21,972 nt of DNA, taken from contig DATATB010000017.1 in assembly GCA_036268995.1 (NCBI GenBank), positions 1 through 21,972 on the forward strand, read 5' to 3'. Positions 15,201 to 21,972 of the stretch are shown piece by piece. The position numbers and the translations under genes are program-made. How positions within the stretch are numbered: position 1 is the first letter of the stretch; each line of letters starts with the position of its first letter. Below the pieces are notes generated by a model. It was not told the origin of the DNA and did no database searches. It saw nothing but the letters and a program-made list of their open reading frames with translations. The DNA is from DATATB01 sp036268995. GTDB taxonomy: Bacteria > Planctomycetota > Planctomycetia > Pirellulales > PNKZ01.

Positions 15201-17123
15201 TTACTTTTCCCAGGGGAAGAGCAGGGTGGGGGCATTGGCGTAGCGGCGCATGTGGATTACGAGCTTGGCCCCGCAACCCGGCGCCAACCGTACGCTGAAG
15301 GCGTTGGCAGCGAGCGGGATCGTGCGGTTAGCCAGCGTCGCGCTCGTGAACTGATGCTCGCCGTAGCCGCCGGCTTGAATGAGCAGCGTCCGAGCTTCGA
15401 CGGGACCGACGTTCACGAGTTCGACCGTGACCGAGTCGGCGGTCAGTTGCGTCACCAAGGCTGCGACGTCCTCGGGCATGCCGGCTCGACGCTTCTGAGA
15501 ATCGAAATAGCGCAACCGACAGTGCAGCGGGCTGCCCTGATTGCCCGGATACAATCCGCCGAGCATCAATTGCACCAGTGCGGTCACGCTGGCCGGATTG
15601 AGGTTCATAGGATCGTCGGCCAGGCGCGTGTCGGGCGTGGTCTGGTCGGCCGCGATGCGTGCGGCTTGCTGACGAATGGCGTCGAGGTCCGCCCGTAGCG
15701 CTGCCTCGGGGTAGTCGGGCTTTTGTCCATCCAGAAACGCGAGCCAGTCGTTTTGCGGTTTGCGTTGCCAACGTGGTCGGGTTCGCGGCCAGGCCGGCGA
15801 CTGTGGGCTGGCAATCCGAACCCGGTCGGCCCGATCCATCGACCAGTAATAAATTTCCAGCGAGCCGATCGCATAGGGATGCGGCTGGAAACTGTACCAA
15901 CCTTGGTCGCCGTACATGGTCGGATACTGGGTCCGACCATCGATCTGCCTGGCCTGGGCATTGATCGCATCGGTCTGCCGCCGCCAAACGTCGACATAGC
16001 GCTGGTCGCCGGTCAGCAGTAGGGCATTGCCAAAGCCAGTGAGCGCCATGCGATGCGTGTTGCGATCGACCATTTTGCGCGAGCCGGGATCGAAGACGGT
16101 AAATCCCCATCCATACGCGCCGCCATACCATTTGCCGCCGGCGGCCGAGCCAATCTTGCCGTCGAGCCCGACATTGGACGGGATCACGTCGCCATTGCTC
16201 GCGGCCCGCTGGCGCCAGGCGTCGACATATTCGAGCAGCCAGCGGCGGTATTTCACCTCGCCGGAGAGCATGAAGGCATTCAGGGCCAGCGAAGTCGCCA
16301 GCAGGTTCAGCGGATGGTCGCCGACGACGTCGGTGTAGTCCTTGAAGTGCTCGAGCATTTCGGCATAGCTGCGTTCGCCATGCTGCGGATGAAAGCGGCC
16401 GGCAATCTCGATCGGGTCGCCAGCCCAGTCCAGCGCCGTGGCTTTGCGCAGCAGCGGGCCGCGGCTGCCATTGAACAGGCTGCGAATGATCTTGTGCTGC
16501 GAATCGTAATTGGGCGCCGTCGCGTCTTCGCCGATATAGAAGCCAGCGAACCGCCGCACGCGCTGCTGAAACTTCGCGTCCGACGGATCCGACAAGCCCT
16601 GCAGGTTGAATGGCGTGAGGCCTTCGCCATTGTGCACCCAGTCGAACATGACCGGGAATTCCCGATAGTACATGCCGCCACGCGCCAGCGGCACTTCGGT
16701 GGTGCGTGCTTGCGTGTACTGGCGAAGATGGCCTTCCCAGGCACGCTTATAGAGCGTGAGTACTTCGTCCGGCGCGCCCAGCGCGTGCAGCAGCGGCCAA
16801 TCGTCGACGCACTCGATGGCGTCGTCGGGACCATCGTCGGCGCCCCAGCGCTCGACGCATTGCAAATAGCCCCGCTCGTCAAAATAACGATCGAAGAATT
16901 GCCGGCACGCGACCGCGTTGGCCCGCAACAACTCGCGCTCGAGCAGGGCCCAAGCGGGCGGCGGGCACGGCGTGTCGACGACCAGCGCCGGCTGCTGGGC
17001 GGCTGGCGCGCGCACGGCCTGTATGCTCCAGAGCAGCACTAGCGCGAAACAACAGCGGACAGCTTGTGCGAGCGACACGCCTGGCTTCCGCAGCCGCCTG
17101 CGGCCTCGACCCCTGCGCGACAT
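15201..17123 (-). CDS. Secreted protein with probable alpha/alpha-toroid (six-hairpin type) fold
   Basis: The frame is open to 17315, but ATG 17123 gives a plausible signal peptide: Arg-rich n-region, then CCFALVLLWSIQAV and a cleavage near APAAQQP. This gives 640 residues; no good ribosome site is visible. The mature part shows paired-helix units with a recurring pattern: NAFMLSGEVKYRRWLLEYVD and NALLLTGDQRYVDVWRRQTD, as in (alpha/alpha)6 toroids of glycosidases and polysaccharide lyases. Aromatic/acidic segments WVHNGEGLTPFNLQGL, GGKWYGGAYGWGF and PTMYGDQGWYSFQPHPYAIG could line an active site. The C-terminal ~90 residues look like a beta-sandwich (VTVELVNVGPVEARTLLIQA). A secreted polysaccharide-active enzyme is plausible, but no catalytic residue can be assigned. 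Confidence 0.7.
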   Translation of the reverse strand: MSRRGRGRRRLRKPGVSLAQAVRCCFALVLLWSIQAVRAPAAQQPALVVDTPCPPPAWALLERELLRANAVACRQFFDRYFDERGYLQCVERWGADDGPDDAIECVDDWPLLHALGAPDEVLTLYKRAWEGHLRQYTQARTTEVPLARGGMYYREFPVMFDWVHNGEGLTPFNLQGLSDPSDAKFQQRVRRFAGFYIGEDATAPNYDSQHKIIRSLFNGSRGPLLRKATALDWAGDPIEIAGRFHPQHGERSYAEMLEHFKDYTDVVGDHPLNLLATSLALNAFMLSGEVKYRRWLLEYVDAWRQRAASNGDVIPSNVGLDGKIGSAAGGKWYGGAYGWGFTVFDPGSRKMVDRNTHRMALTGFGNALLLTGDQRYVDVWRRQTDAINAQARQIDGRTQYPTMYGDQGWYSFQPHPYAIGSLEIYYWSMDRADRVRIASPQSPAWPRTRPRWQRKPQNDWLAFLDGQKPDYPEAALRADLDAIRQQAARIAADQTTPDTRLADDPMNLNPASVTALVQLMLGGLYPGNQGSPLHCRLRYFDSQKRRAGMPEDVAALVTQLTADSVTVELVNVGPVEARTLLIQAGGYGEHQFTSATLANRTIPLAANAFSVRLAPGCGAKLVIHMRRYANAPTLLFPWEK

Positions 17124-17197
17124 AGAACTATGCGCAGGATAATCGTCGGCTGCCGGCGGGGCAAATAGCCGCTTGCATGCGATCGGCTGATTGCGCC

Positions 17198-17296
17198 GCC
17201 GTAGTCGTCTCGTTCCGCGGCTGGGCGATCGCGGCCGGCTGCCCCGGGGGCTGATCCCAGCGGCAGCCCTCGTGCGCCGAGCGAGACGACTACGGC
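17198..17296. repeat. 15-bp perfect inverted repeat enclosing a structured 69-bp core
   Basis: The left arm GCCGTAGTCGTCTCG (17198-17212) is the exact reverse complement of 17282-17296. Pairing continues inward with G-T, T-A and C-G, then one mismatch and three more pairs. The core holds two overlapping inverted pairs, CTGGG/CCCAG (17221-17225, 17256-17260) and GGCTGCC/GGCAGCC (17237-17243, 17262-17268), which cross each other. It lies 75 bases upstream of the toroid-protein start, so it is either a mobile-element relic or a leader RNA structure. Confidence 0.65.
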
Positions 17297-17354
17297 AATG
17301 GATGCTAGCGGCCAAACGTTTGCGCTGGCACGGCTAGCAGCTTAAGCGCGAGCT

Positions 17355-17525
17355 TCAGGCGGCTTCGAGATAGCAGAGCATTTGAATCGCCAGCCGGGCA
17401 TTTTGCAGGCCGCCGATTTCTTCGACGAACTGCTCGACGGCATGCCGGCGGTCGTCGCCAGTCTCTTCCAGAGCGATACGGATTTCGCCGGCACTGAGAT
17501 CTTGGATCCGAATCGTCTCGCTCAT
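17355..17525 (-). CDS. 56-residue acidic small protein
   Basis: ATG 17525 has TAGGAG at 17533-17538 with seven-base spacing. The longer open frame upstream runs through sequence with a terminator and no protein-like character. It starts MSETIRIQDLSAGEIRIALE and continues ETGDDRRHAVEQFVEEIGGL, then QNARLAIQMLCYLEAA. The predicted structure is two or three amphipathic helices, and it is soluble. It has one Cys and no DNA-binding motif. I recognise no family. It is isolated between the structured repeat upstream of the toroid gene and the terminator of the thioredoxin-like gene, so it is probably transcribed from its own promoter within 17539-17758. Confidence 0.7.
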   Translation of the reverse strand: MSETIRIQDLSAGEIRIALEETGDDRRHAVEQFVEEIGGLQNARLAIQMLCYLEAA

Positions 17526-17532
17526 GGATAGA

Positions 17533-17538
17533 CTCCTA
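17533..17538 (-). promoter_or_regulatory. Shine-Dalgarno TAGGAG fixing the 56-residue gene start
   Basis: It is located seven bases before ATG 17525 and supports a short gene rather than the ~178-residue frame that extends upstream. Confidence 0.7.
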
Positions 17539-17758
17539 CGGTTCAAGTTTGCGGGGGGGCTCGTTACGGAGTTACCATCGGCATCGGCTCGGCCGGTGGT
17601 TGAGCGGCAAGAAGCGATTAGCCGTGGGCTCGCACTGCGCGCACCGCGCACCAGCGCCACGACCGTTAAATTTTCTCGCCCGCGGACGCCCGCACTGACA
17701 CCTGCCAGCGCTAGCGATGTGCGCGCCACCGCGCGCTCGCGGCACCACGCGCGCAAAC

Positions 17759-17794
17759 AAAAACCGCGGGCGACCCCAAGAGGCCGCCCGCGGT
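17759..17794 (-). terminator. Strong rho-independent terminator (minus strand)
   Basis: On the minus strand ACCGCGGGC (17794-17786) pairs perfectly with GCCCGCGGT (17771-17763) across a 14-base loop, followed by TTTTTG. It lies about 75 bases downstream of the thioredoxin-like gene and terminates it. Confidence 0.85.
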
Positions 17795-17868
17795 CAGTGC
17801 ATGTGCAACGTCGAATGAATCGCGGCCGCATGCTGGCCGCCAGCGCGGCCGAATGCGGGAATGCGGGA

Positions 17869-18435
17869 CTATTCGACCGCCTTGTGGACATCGTGCATGA
17901 TCTGCTTGATGTCGTCGCTATCGGGAATGCTGGTGTAACCGTGGCTGGCCACGACCTTGCCTTCGCGGGCGACGATCACGGTCACCACCGCGTCGGGATT
18001 GATGCCGTAGTCATCGGGGCCGTTGGTCGATTCCTCGGGCACCACGATCGGCACGTTTTCAACGCTGTTGTCCTTGGCCAGGCTCTTGGCGCACGATTCG
18101 GCGTCCTTGCGATCTTCGCCGATGATGTTCACGAACGCCCGGAGCTGCTTGTCGGAGTTCTTTTCCACCGCCTTGTCGAGCTTCTTCACCAGGCCGGCGA
18201 TCTCGTCGCTCTTGCGCGTGAAGACCATGACCATCGGCTTGGCGCCGTACTTGCAACGGTAGCACAGCTTGTCGCCCACGCTCACGCCGTCGTCAGTCGC
18301 CCCGGCGCACTTGACCACGTCGAACGGGCCGATCTTGTCGCCCTCTTGCGGGCCGCTTTTCACTTCAGTGCCCGCGCGGGCGGTGGTGGCAGCCGCGAGA
18401 ACGGCAATCGCACAAATGCCTGCAAACCATTTCAT
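17869..18435 (-). CDS. Secreted thioredoxin-like protein with a CxxC motif
   Basis: It has 188 residues. ATG 18435 has GAGGGA at 18442-18447 with six-base spacing. The signal peptide is clear (MKWFAGICAIAVLAAATTARA, cleavage after ARA). The mature part begins VKSGPQEGDKIGPFDVVKCA and carries a C-Y-R-C motif in GDKLCYRCKYG, followed by a strand KPMVMVFTR and helices, as in a thioredoxin/AhpC-type fold. The late segment YGINPDAVVTVIVAREGKVV matches the strand pair preceding the last helix of such folds. The CxxC lies slightly before the central strand, as expected of a redox site, although the usual WCxxC context and cis-Pro are unclear. It probably acts outside the cytoplasm in disulfide or peroxide chemistry, or as a structural relative. 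It is monocistronic, with its own terminator downstream. Confidence 0.7.
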   Translation of the reverse strand: MKWFAGICAIAVLAAATTARAGTEVKSGPQEGDKIGPFDVVKCAGATDDGVSVGDKLCYRCKYGAKPMVMVFTRKSDEIAGLVKKLDKAVEKNSDKQLRAFVNIIGEDRKDAESCAKSLAKDNSVENVPIVVPEESTNGPDDYGINPDAVVTVIVAREGKVVASHGYTSIPDSDDIKQIMHDVHKAVE

Positions 18436-18757
18436 AATTCGTCCCTCGTTCCTGGAAAAAAATCGTCAGAAGTACGAAACGACACGCTTGTTAGTCACGT
18501 CGAAACAGTTCCTGCCGGAGCCGGAATCATAGGGAGCCGGCAAACCCAGACAAGCCCCCACCGAACCAAGGCAACCGGTTCCAGTGGCAACTCCGTGGCC
18601 ACGATGTTTTGAGCCGCAAGGTTTGGCCTGGCGGGGCGGCTCGTCCCTGGCAAGTAAACGCGCCATCACACTAACGTCTGCCACGAGCGTCGGCAAGCAC
18701 CCTGGGAGAATGCGGAAGGGCAAAGCCCGCGATTAGCGGTCGCGGCTTTATGCGACG
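18436..18757. other. Intergenic region upstream of the thioredoxin-like gene
   Basis: 322 bases without a supported gene. It holds the terminator-like hairpin of the dehydratase (18722-18749) and must hold the promoter of the thioredoxin-like gene; no clear boxes were recognised. An 85-residue minus-strand open frame lacks a ribosome site and protein character. Confidence 0.5.
18722..18749 (-). terminator. Terminator-like hairpin after the dehydratase gene
   Basis: AAAGCCGCGA and TCGCGGGCTTT (minus strand) form a stem of about ten pairs with one bulged base and a seven-base loop, starting nine bases after the TAG stop. Only TTT follows, so it is weaker than a canonical intrinsic terminator. 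Confidence 0.5.
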
Positions 18758-19939
18758 CTAGCGGTGTCCTTTAAATGGCTGGTAGGGCAACTGTTGCTCG
18801 GCGCCCGCGCGCAGCGTGATGCCCAAGCCGGGTCCAGCGGGCAGCTTAAACCTGCCGTCGCTAGGGCGGTTAGGGCTCTCGGCCATCTGGGCGTGCAGCT
18901 CGTAGTCGGCCGGCGAGCCGATGGTTTCCAGCATCAGGCAATTGGGAATGGCCGCCAGCAAATGCAGCGACGCCGCCGTGGCCACTGGTCCGTTCGGGTT
19001 ATGGGGACAAATCGAAACGTAATGCGATTCTGCCAAGGCCGCAATTTTTTTCGCGGCTGTGAGGCCGCCGCAATTGCACACGTCGGGCTGCAAGATCGCC
19101 AAACTGCGAGCATCGAGAAACGGCCTCACGCCGTAGATCGTCGCCAGGCGCTCGCCCGCTGCAATCGGCGTCGCGCTGTGCGCGGCGACTTCGGCCAAGG
19201 CCTGCGGGTCTTCGGGCGGCACCGGCTCTTCGATAAACAAGAGATGAAAAGGCTCGAGCGCACGGCATAGCCGGATAGCATTGGCCGGGCTCAAGCGGCC
19301 GTGGCAATCGAGCGCCAACTCGAAGTCCGGCCCCACCGCCTCACGGCCGGCTGCAAAGAACTCGGCAATGCGACCGAAGCTGCTCGTGGCCAGCCATTCG
19401 GTCTCGCGCAAGCTCGACGGCACGGCGCCGCCGGCGCCCGAGTAGCCTGTCTGCGCCGCGACCGCCGGCCGACCGTAGAACAGCGGCAGCGTGGTCTTGG
19501 CGGCGCGATAGCCCCACTCGCGGCACTGCCGCAGGTTGGCGGCAAACGCCTCGGGCGTTTCGCCCGCCGGGCAGTGGCAGTACGCGGGAATGGAATCGCG
19601 CGTCGGCCCGCCCAGCAATTGATAAACCGGAACGCCCAGCGCCTTGCCTTGCAGATCCCACAGGGCCATGTCGACCGCGCTGATGGCGCTAGCGTGCATC
19701 GGCCCGCCGACCCAAAACGAATCGCGATACATCTTCTCGTGATGATCTTCGATCCGCAGCGGATCCTGGCCGACCAGGTAGCGGCCCAGCTCGTGCAGGT
19801 GCTGCTCGACCGTTTTGCTATGCCGCTTGAGCACCGTTTCGCCCAAGCCGACCAGCCCGGCATCGGTCAGCAGCTCGACAATGATCGAGTTGCGAAACCC
19901 GAGGCCGAAGAGCGTGGTCCTCAGTTGCGTGATTTTCAT
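18758..19939 (-). CDS. Enolase-superfamily sugar-acid dehydratase (mandelate racemase/galactonate dehydratase-like)
   Basis: It has 393 residues from ATG 19939; the open frame continues upstream, but only as out-of-frame sequence of the neighbouring gene. The N-terminal capping domain begins MKITQLRTTLFGL and has GLVGLGET. The barrel has the Mg2+ ligands D211 (LALDCHGR), E237 (FIEEPV) and E263 (AAGERL). H313 (CPHNPNGP) is the base, paired with D286 (LQPDVCN) and followed 25 residues later by E338 (LMLETIG). The H313/E338 spacing is that of E. coli galactonate dehydratase (H285/E310), and H213 is in the DxH position as in that subgroup. It probably dehydrates an acid sugar to a 2-keto-3-deoxy acid in the cytoplasm; the substrate is not predictable. 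It starts 20 bases after the phosphodiesterase stop, so it is likely in one operon. Confidence 0.88.
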   Translation of the reverse strand: MKITQLRTTLFGLGFRNSIIVELLTDAGLVGLGETVLKRHSKTVEQHLHELGRYLVGQDPLRIEDHHEKMYRDSFWVGGPMHASAISAVDMALWDLQGKALGVPVYQLLGGPTRDSIPAYCHCPAGETPEAFAANLRQCREWGYRAAKTTLPLFYGRPAVAAQTGYSGAGGAVPSSLRETEWLATSSFGRIAEFFAAGREAVGPDFELALDCHGRLSPANAIRLCRALEPFHLLFIEEPVPPEDPQALAEVAAHSATPIAAGERLATIYGVRPFLDARSLAILQPDVCNCGGLTAAKKIAALAESHYVSICPHNPNGPVATAASLHLLAAIPNCLMLETIGSPADYELHAQMAESPNRPSDGRFKLPAGPGLGITLRAGAEQQLPYQPFKGHR

Positions 19940-19959
19940 GCGCTGATGCCCGGCTTGAC

Positions 19960-21333
19960 TTATTCCGCGACCAGTGCTGCATTGAGCACGTGGCCTTGCA
20001 CGCCGGGCAGTTGCAGCTTCAACAGAGCCGCGATCGTGGGGGCGACGTCGATATTTTCGATCACAGGCAACTGGGCGCCGGCCTTGATCCCGCGCCCCGA
20101 GACGACGCACAGCGCATTCATCTTCGGATCGGTGGAGAGAAATCCGTGATTGCCGGTCGCCGTCTTGGAAACCACGCGCGGCACGACAAACTCGTCCCCT
20201 TCGGCGCTGGCCGCAAAGGCGTAGCCGTCTTTGGCCACGAGCACAAGATCGGCCATTTGCGAATTGTCCCGCGGCTGTGGAAAGCCATAGCGTGCGTAGT
20301 CGGTCGGTTCGAGGATCGTGACCAGACCTTCCTGATCTTTGAAGATCGCTTTCACCTTTTCGAAATCGGCGGCCGACGGATGCGGACGCGTGAAGTACAG
20401 CATGCCGATCCCGCCTTCGGGAAAGACCATCGCGTCGGCCGATTCCACTTTGCCGCCTCGGCCGGCGGTGAGCAGGCCGTGCTTGCGGAGCAGGGCGTTG
20501 GGCAACAGGCCGTTGGGAGTCGTCGTGAAACCATGATCGGCCACGACAAAAATCGTGGTCCGGTCGCGAACTCCCGCCTCGTCCAATGCCGCCAGGACAC
20601 GGCCCACACAGGCATCGGCATAAGCCACGGCGGTGTAGCCTCCCGACGTGCGAGGTCCAACTCCGTGATGCGTCGCGTCGACGTTCAGCAGGTGCAATAG
20701 CAGCAAACGCGGGTGTTGTTTGACAATCGCGCGGCAAGTCATCGTGGTCCAGGCTTCGTCATGGCCCGGCGCACTGTTGGCAACCAGCACCGGGTCGCTC
20801 TCGCTCTTGAGCACGCCATCGGCGAGCAATTGGCTGCGCAAAGCAGGTGTGGCATAGCGGCCGGCTTCGGGCACGTCGGGAAAGTTTTCGTCCAGGCCCG
20901 GGGCGTTGCGCGTACACGGCCAATCAATGCCGGCGGTCGACAGCCCGGCCGCGTGGGCCACGTCAAAGATCGTGGGGACGCGGATCAGTTCGCGCTGGTC
21001 GCGATGCGGGTCCAAGCTGACCGGCATGCCGGGCGCACCGTGCACCAGCACGCCGTTGAACAGCACGCCATGCCGCTCGGGCCGCACGCCTGTAACGAGC
21101 GTCGTGTGATTCGGCCAGGTGACCGACGGATTCGAAACCCGCATGCCCTCGGCCCAAGCACCTTGCCGGGCCAGCTTGCGGATGTTGGGAATCGGCAGCT
21201 TTTCGTCCCACAGCAAGTAGGCCGGAAATCCATCGATGCTGATCAGCACCACGTTGCCCGGCTCGGCATCAGCCCGAACCGAAGTAGCGATCAGCGAAAC
21301 GAATATCAAAGCCAAGGCGAACAATCGCGACAC
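19960..21333 (-). CDS. Exported type I phosphodiesterase/nucleotide pyrophosphatase-like enzyme
   Basis: It has 457 residues. GTG 21333 has GGAG (21343-21346) at nine bases and gives a proper signal peptide (LFALALIFVSLIATSVRA, cleavage before DAEP). A longer frame to 21426 lacks both. It belongs to the alkaline phosphatase superfamily: metal ligand D34 in VLISIDGF, nucleophile T72 in NPSVTWPNHTTLVTG, then NVDATHHGVG, FVVADHGFTTTPNG and a late NHGFLS, which together supply the two-zinc site. The protein is predicted to cleave phosphodiester or pyrophosphate bonds outside the cytoplasm, releasing phosphate or a sugar phosphate. Sulfatases share the fold, but there is no CxPxR motif, and Thr as nucleophile favours the phosphodiesterase group. 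It lies downstream of the cytochrome gene (93 bases) and upstream of the dehydratase (20 bases). Confidence 0.88.
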   Translation of the reverse strand: MSRLFALALIFVSLIATSVRADAEPGNVVLISIDGFPAYLLWDEKLPIPNIRKLARQGAWAEGMRVSNPSVTWPNHTTLVTGVRPERHGVLFNGVLVHGAPGMPVSLDPHRDQRELIRVPTIFDVAHAAGLSTAGIDWPCTRNAPGLDENFPDVPEAGRYATPALRSQLLADGVLKSESDPVLVANSAPGHDEAWTTMTCRAIVKQHPRLLLLHLLNVDATHHGVGPRTSGGYTAVAYADACVGRVLAALDEAGVRDRTTIFVVADHGFTTTPNGLLPNALLRKHGLLTAGRGGKVESADAMVFPEGGIGMLYFTRPHPSAADFEKVKAIFKDQEGLVTILEPTDYARYGFPQPRDNSQMADLVLVAKDGYAFAASAEGDEFVVPRVVSKTATGNHGFLSTDPKMNALCVVSGRGIKAGAQLPVIENIDVAPTIAALLKLQLPGVQGHVLNAALVAE

Positions 21334-21342
21334 GGTGTTTTG

Positions 21343-21346
21343 CTCC
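21343..21346 (-). promoter_or_regulatory. Shine-Dalgarno GGAG for the GTG-started phosphodiesterase
   Basis: It lies nine bases before GTG 21333. It supports the short form, which begins directly with a signal peptide. Confidence 0.55.
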
Positions 21347-21426
21347 GTTCGAATTTCGTGAAAGAACTCCCGTTCGCTGACGCTCCGGGCTCGCCCGACG
21401 CTCCGGACCGCGGCCGGCGAAAACAA

Positions 21427-21972
21427 TCAATTGGCCAGCGGCTGCGTGCTCCGCAGGTAGGCGAACAAATCGCGAATCTGTTGATCGGTCATCTTCTGCA
21501 ACAGCCCCTCGGGCATGAGACTCCGCTTCTGGCGCTCGAACTGTTCGAGGTCGTCCTGCTCCAGAGCGACGTTCTGACCGTCGATGCCGCGGAGCACGAT
21601 CATGCGGTTGTCGCGATCGGCCAGAAAGCCGCTCACCACGCGGCCATCGCCCGTGACGGCCACGTAGGTCTCGAAACCTTCGCGGACTTCCGCGCTGGGG
21701 TTGACGATATTCGTGAGCATGTTCGTGACGTCGTCGCGTTTGAAGCTGGTCAGGTCGGGACCAATTTGCCCGCCGTCGGTAAACAGCCGATGGCATTTGG
21801 CGCACGTGGCGCTGAACAGTTTTTTGCCGGCGTAGGGCGTGCCAGTGCCGGCCTTGAGCGTCTTTTGCAGCCGGGCGATCTGCTCGCGCATGTCGGCCGT
21901 GGTGGCGCCGTCCACGTGGCCCCAGAGCTTGGCCACGCGCTCGGCAAGCCCCGGCTCGCGATGCACGGTCAG
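21427..21972 (-). CDS. C-terminal part of a PVC-type heme-binding (cytochrome c) protein (5' truncated)
   Basis: The frame is open through the right edge (LTVHREPGLAERVAKLWGHV at the border), so the upstream part is missing. In the large planctomycete family this resembles, that part is a long beta-propeller/HEAT-repeat dehydrogenase-like protein. The visible part has a single heme motif C-A-K-C-H within LFSATCAKCHRLF, then GGQIGPDLTSFKRDDV. The characteristic tail follows: NPSAEVREGFETYVAVTGDG, RVVSGFLADRDNRMIVLRG, SLMPEGLLQKMTDQQIRDLF and AYLRS. This matches the C-terminal PVC heme-binding domain. The protein is exported, with heme attached in the periplasm, and probably passes electrons from an oxidation of sugars or related compounds. 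It is the first visible gene of a three-gene minus-strand run. A start cannot be assigned. Confidence 0.88.
   Translation of the reverse strand: MTVHREPGLAERVAKLWGHVDGATTADMREQIARLQKTLKAGTGTPYAGKKLFSATCAKCHRLFTDGGQIGPDLTSFKRDDVTNMLTNIVNPSAEVREGFETYVAVTGDGRVVSGFLADRDNRMIVLRGIDGQNVALEQDDLEQFERQKRSLMPEGLLQKMTDQQIRDLFAYLRSTQPLAN

Larger units (their letters stand above)
17526..17868. other. Intergenic region with a terminator and probable promoter of the 56-residue gene
   Basis: Apart from the strong minus-strand terminator at 17759-17794 and the ribosome site at 17533-17538, no feature is recognised in this GC-rich stretch. The minus-strand open frame through it is Arg/Ser/Ala-rich and is taken as chance. 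Confidence 0.5.

Noticed and set aside
15019..15276. N-terminal extension of the P-loop/pentapeptide protein
   Set aside because: The stretch contains two palindromic intergenic repeats and overlaps the 3' end of the toroid-protein gene. The protein-like sequence begins at about 15024.
16053..17042. A 329-residue + strand open frame
   Set aside because: It is antisense to the secreted toroid protein, has no ribosome site, and its composition mirrors the true gene.
19940..20737. A 266-residue N-terminal extension of the dehydratase
   Set aside because: It is the wrong frame of the phosphodiesterase gene on the same strand, with Arg/Cys/Gly-rich nonsense composition. The real dehydratase begins at MKITQLRTT (19939).

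Overview
The window (21,972 bases, GC-rich) looks like chromosomal DNA from a planctomycete, probably a Pirellula/Blastopirellula-type member of the Planctomycetia. This is inferred from family content, because no rRNA or marker gene is present. The evidence is a secreted sulfatase, an ECF sigma factor coupled to a membrane Ser/Thr kinase with an LRR sensor, MBG/DUF4114 surface-protein domains, a PVC-type heme domain (CxxCH), and short palindromic intergenic repeats.

Layout. 1-2011 (+): C-terminal end of a large surface protein with 83-residue MBG repeats and two DUF4114-like domains. 2150-2620 (+): remnant of an ISKra4-like transposase. 2901-5036 (+): secreted sulfatase with a C-terminal concanavalin-like domain. 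5040-5287 (-): short decayed coding fragment. 10453 down to 5288 (-): signalling cassette of ECF sigma factor, Ser/Thr kinase with coiled coil and LRRs, and a lipoprotein that repeats the kinase's coiled-coil/LRR half. 10454-11418: mostly non-coding, with one doubtful ORF, a 12-bp tandem repeat and a strong + strand terminator. 11855 down to 11419 (-): two small membrane proteins, divergent from a manganese catalase at 12332-13099 (+).

From 13141 to the right edge all genes are on the minus strand: a P-loop/pentapeptide-repeat fusion, a secreted protein with a probable alpha/alpha-toroid, a 56-residue protein, a secreted thioredoxin-like protein followed by a strong terminator, and a three-gene run (truncated cytochrome c, exported type I phosphodiesterase/pyrophosphatase-like enzyme, enolase-superfamily dehydratase).

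How the parts may work together. The sigma-kinase-lipoprotein cassette reads as one transcriptional unit: the kinase start codon lies one base after the sigma stop, and the lipoprotein follows after 62 bases. The duplicated sensor module is the most striking feature of the window. The sulfatase, the toroid protein and the cytochrome-phosphodiesterase-dehydratase group fit a lifestyle of degrading sulfated or otherwise substituted polymers, but no substrate can be named from the sequence. The catalase gives peroxide defence. No rRNA, tRNA, CRISPR array or prophage was recognised. Several start codons were moved inward from the longest open frame because a Shine-Dalgarno sequence or signal peptide pointed to the inner site.
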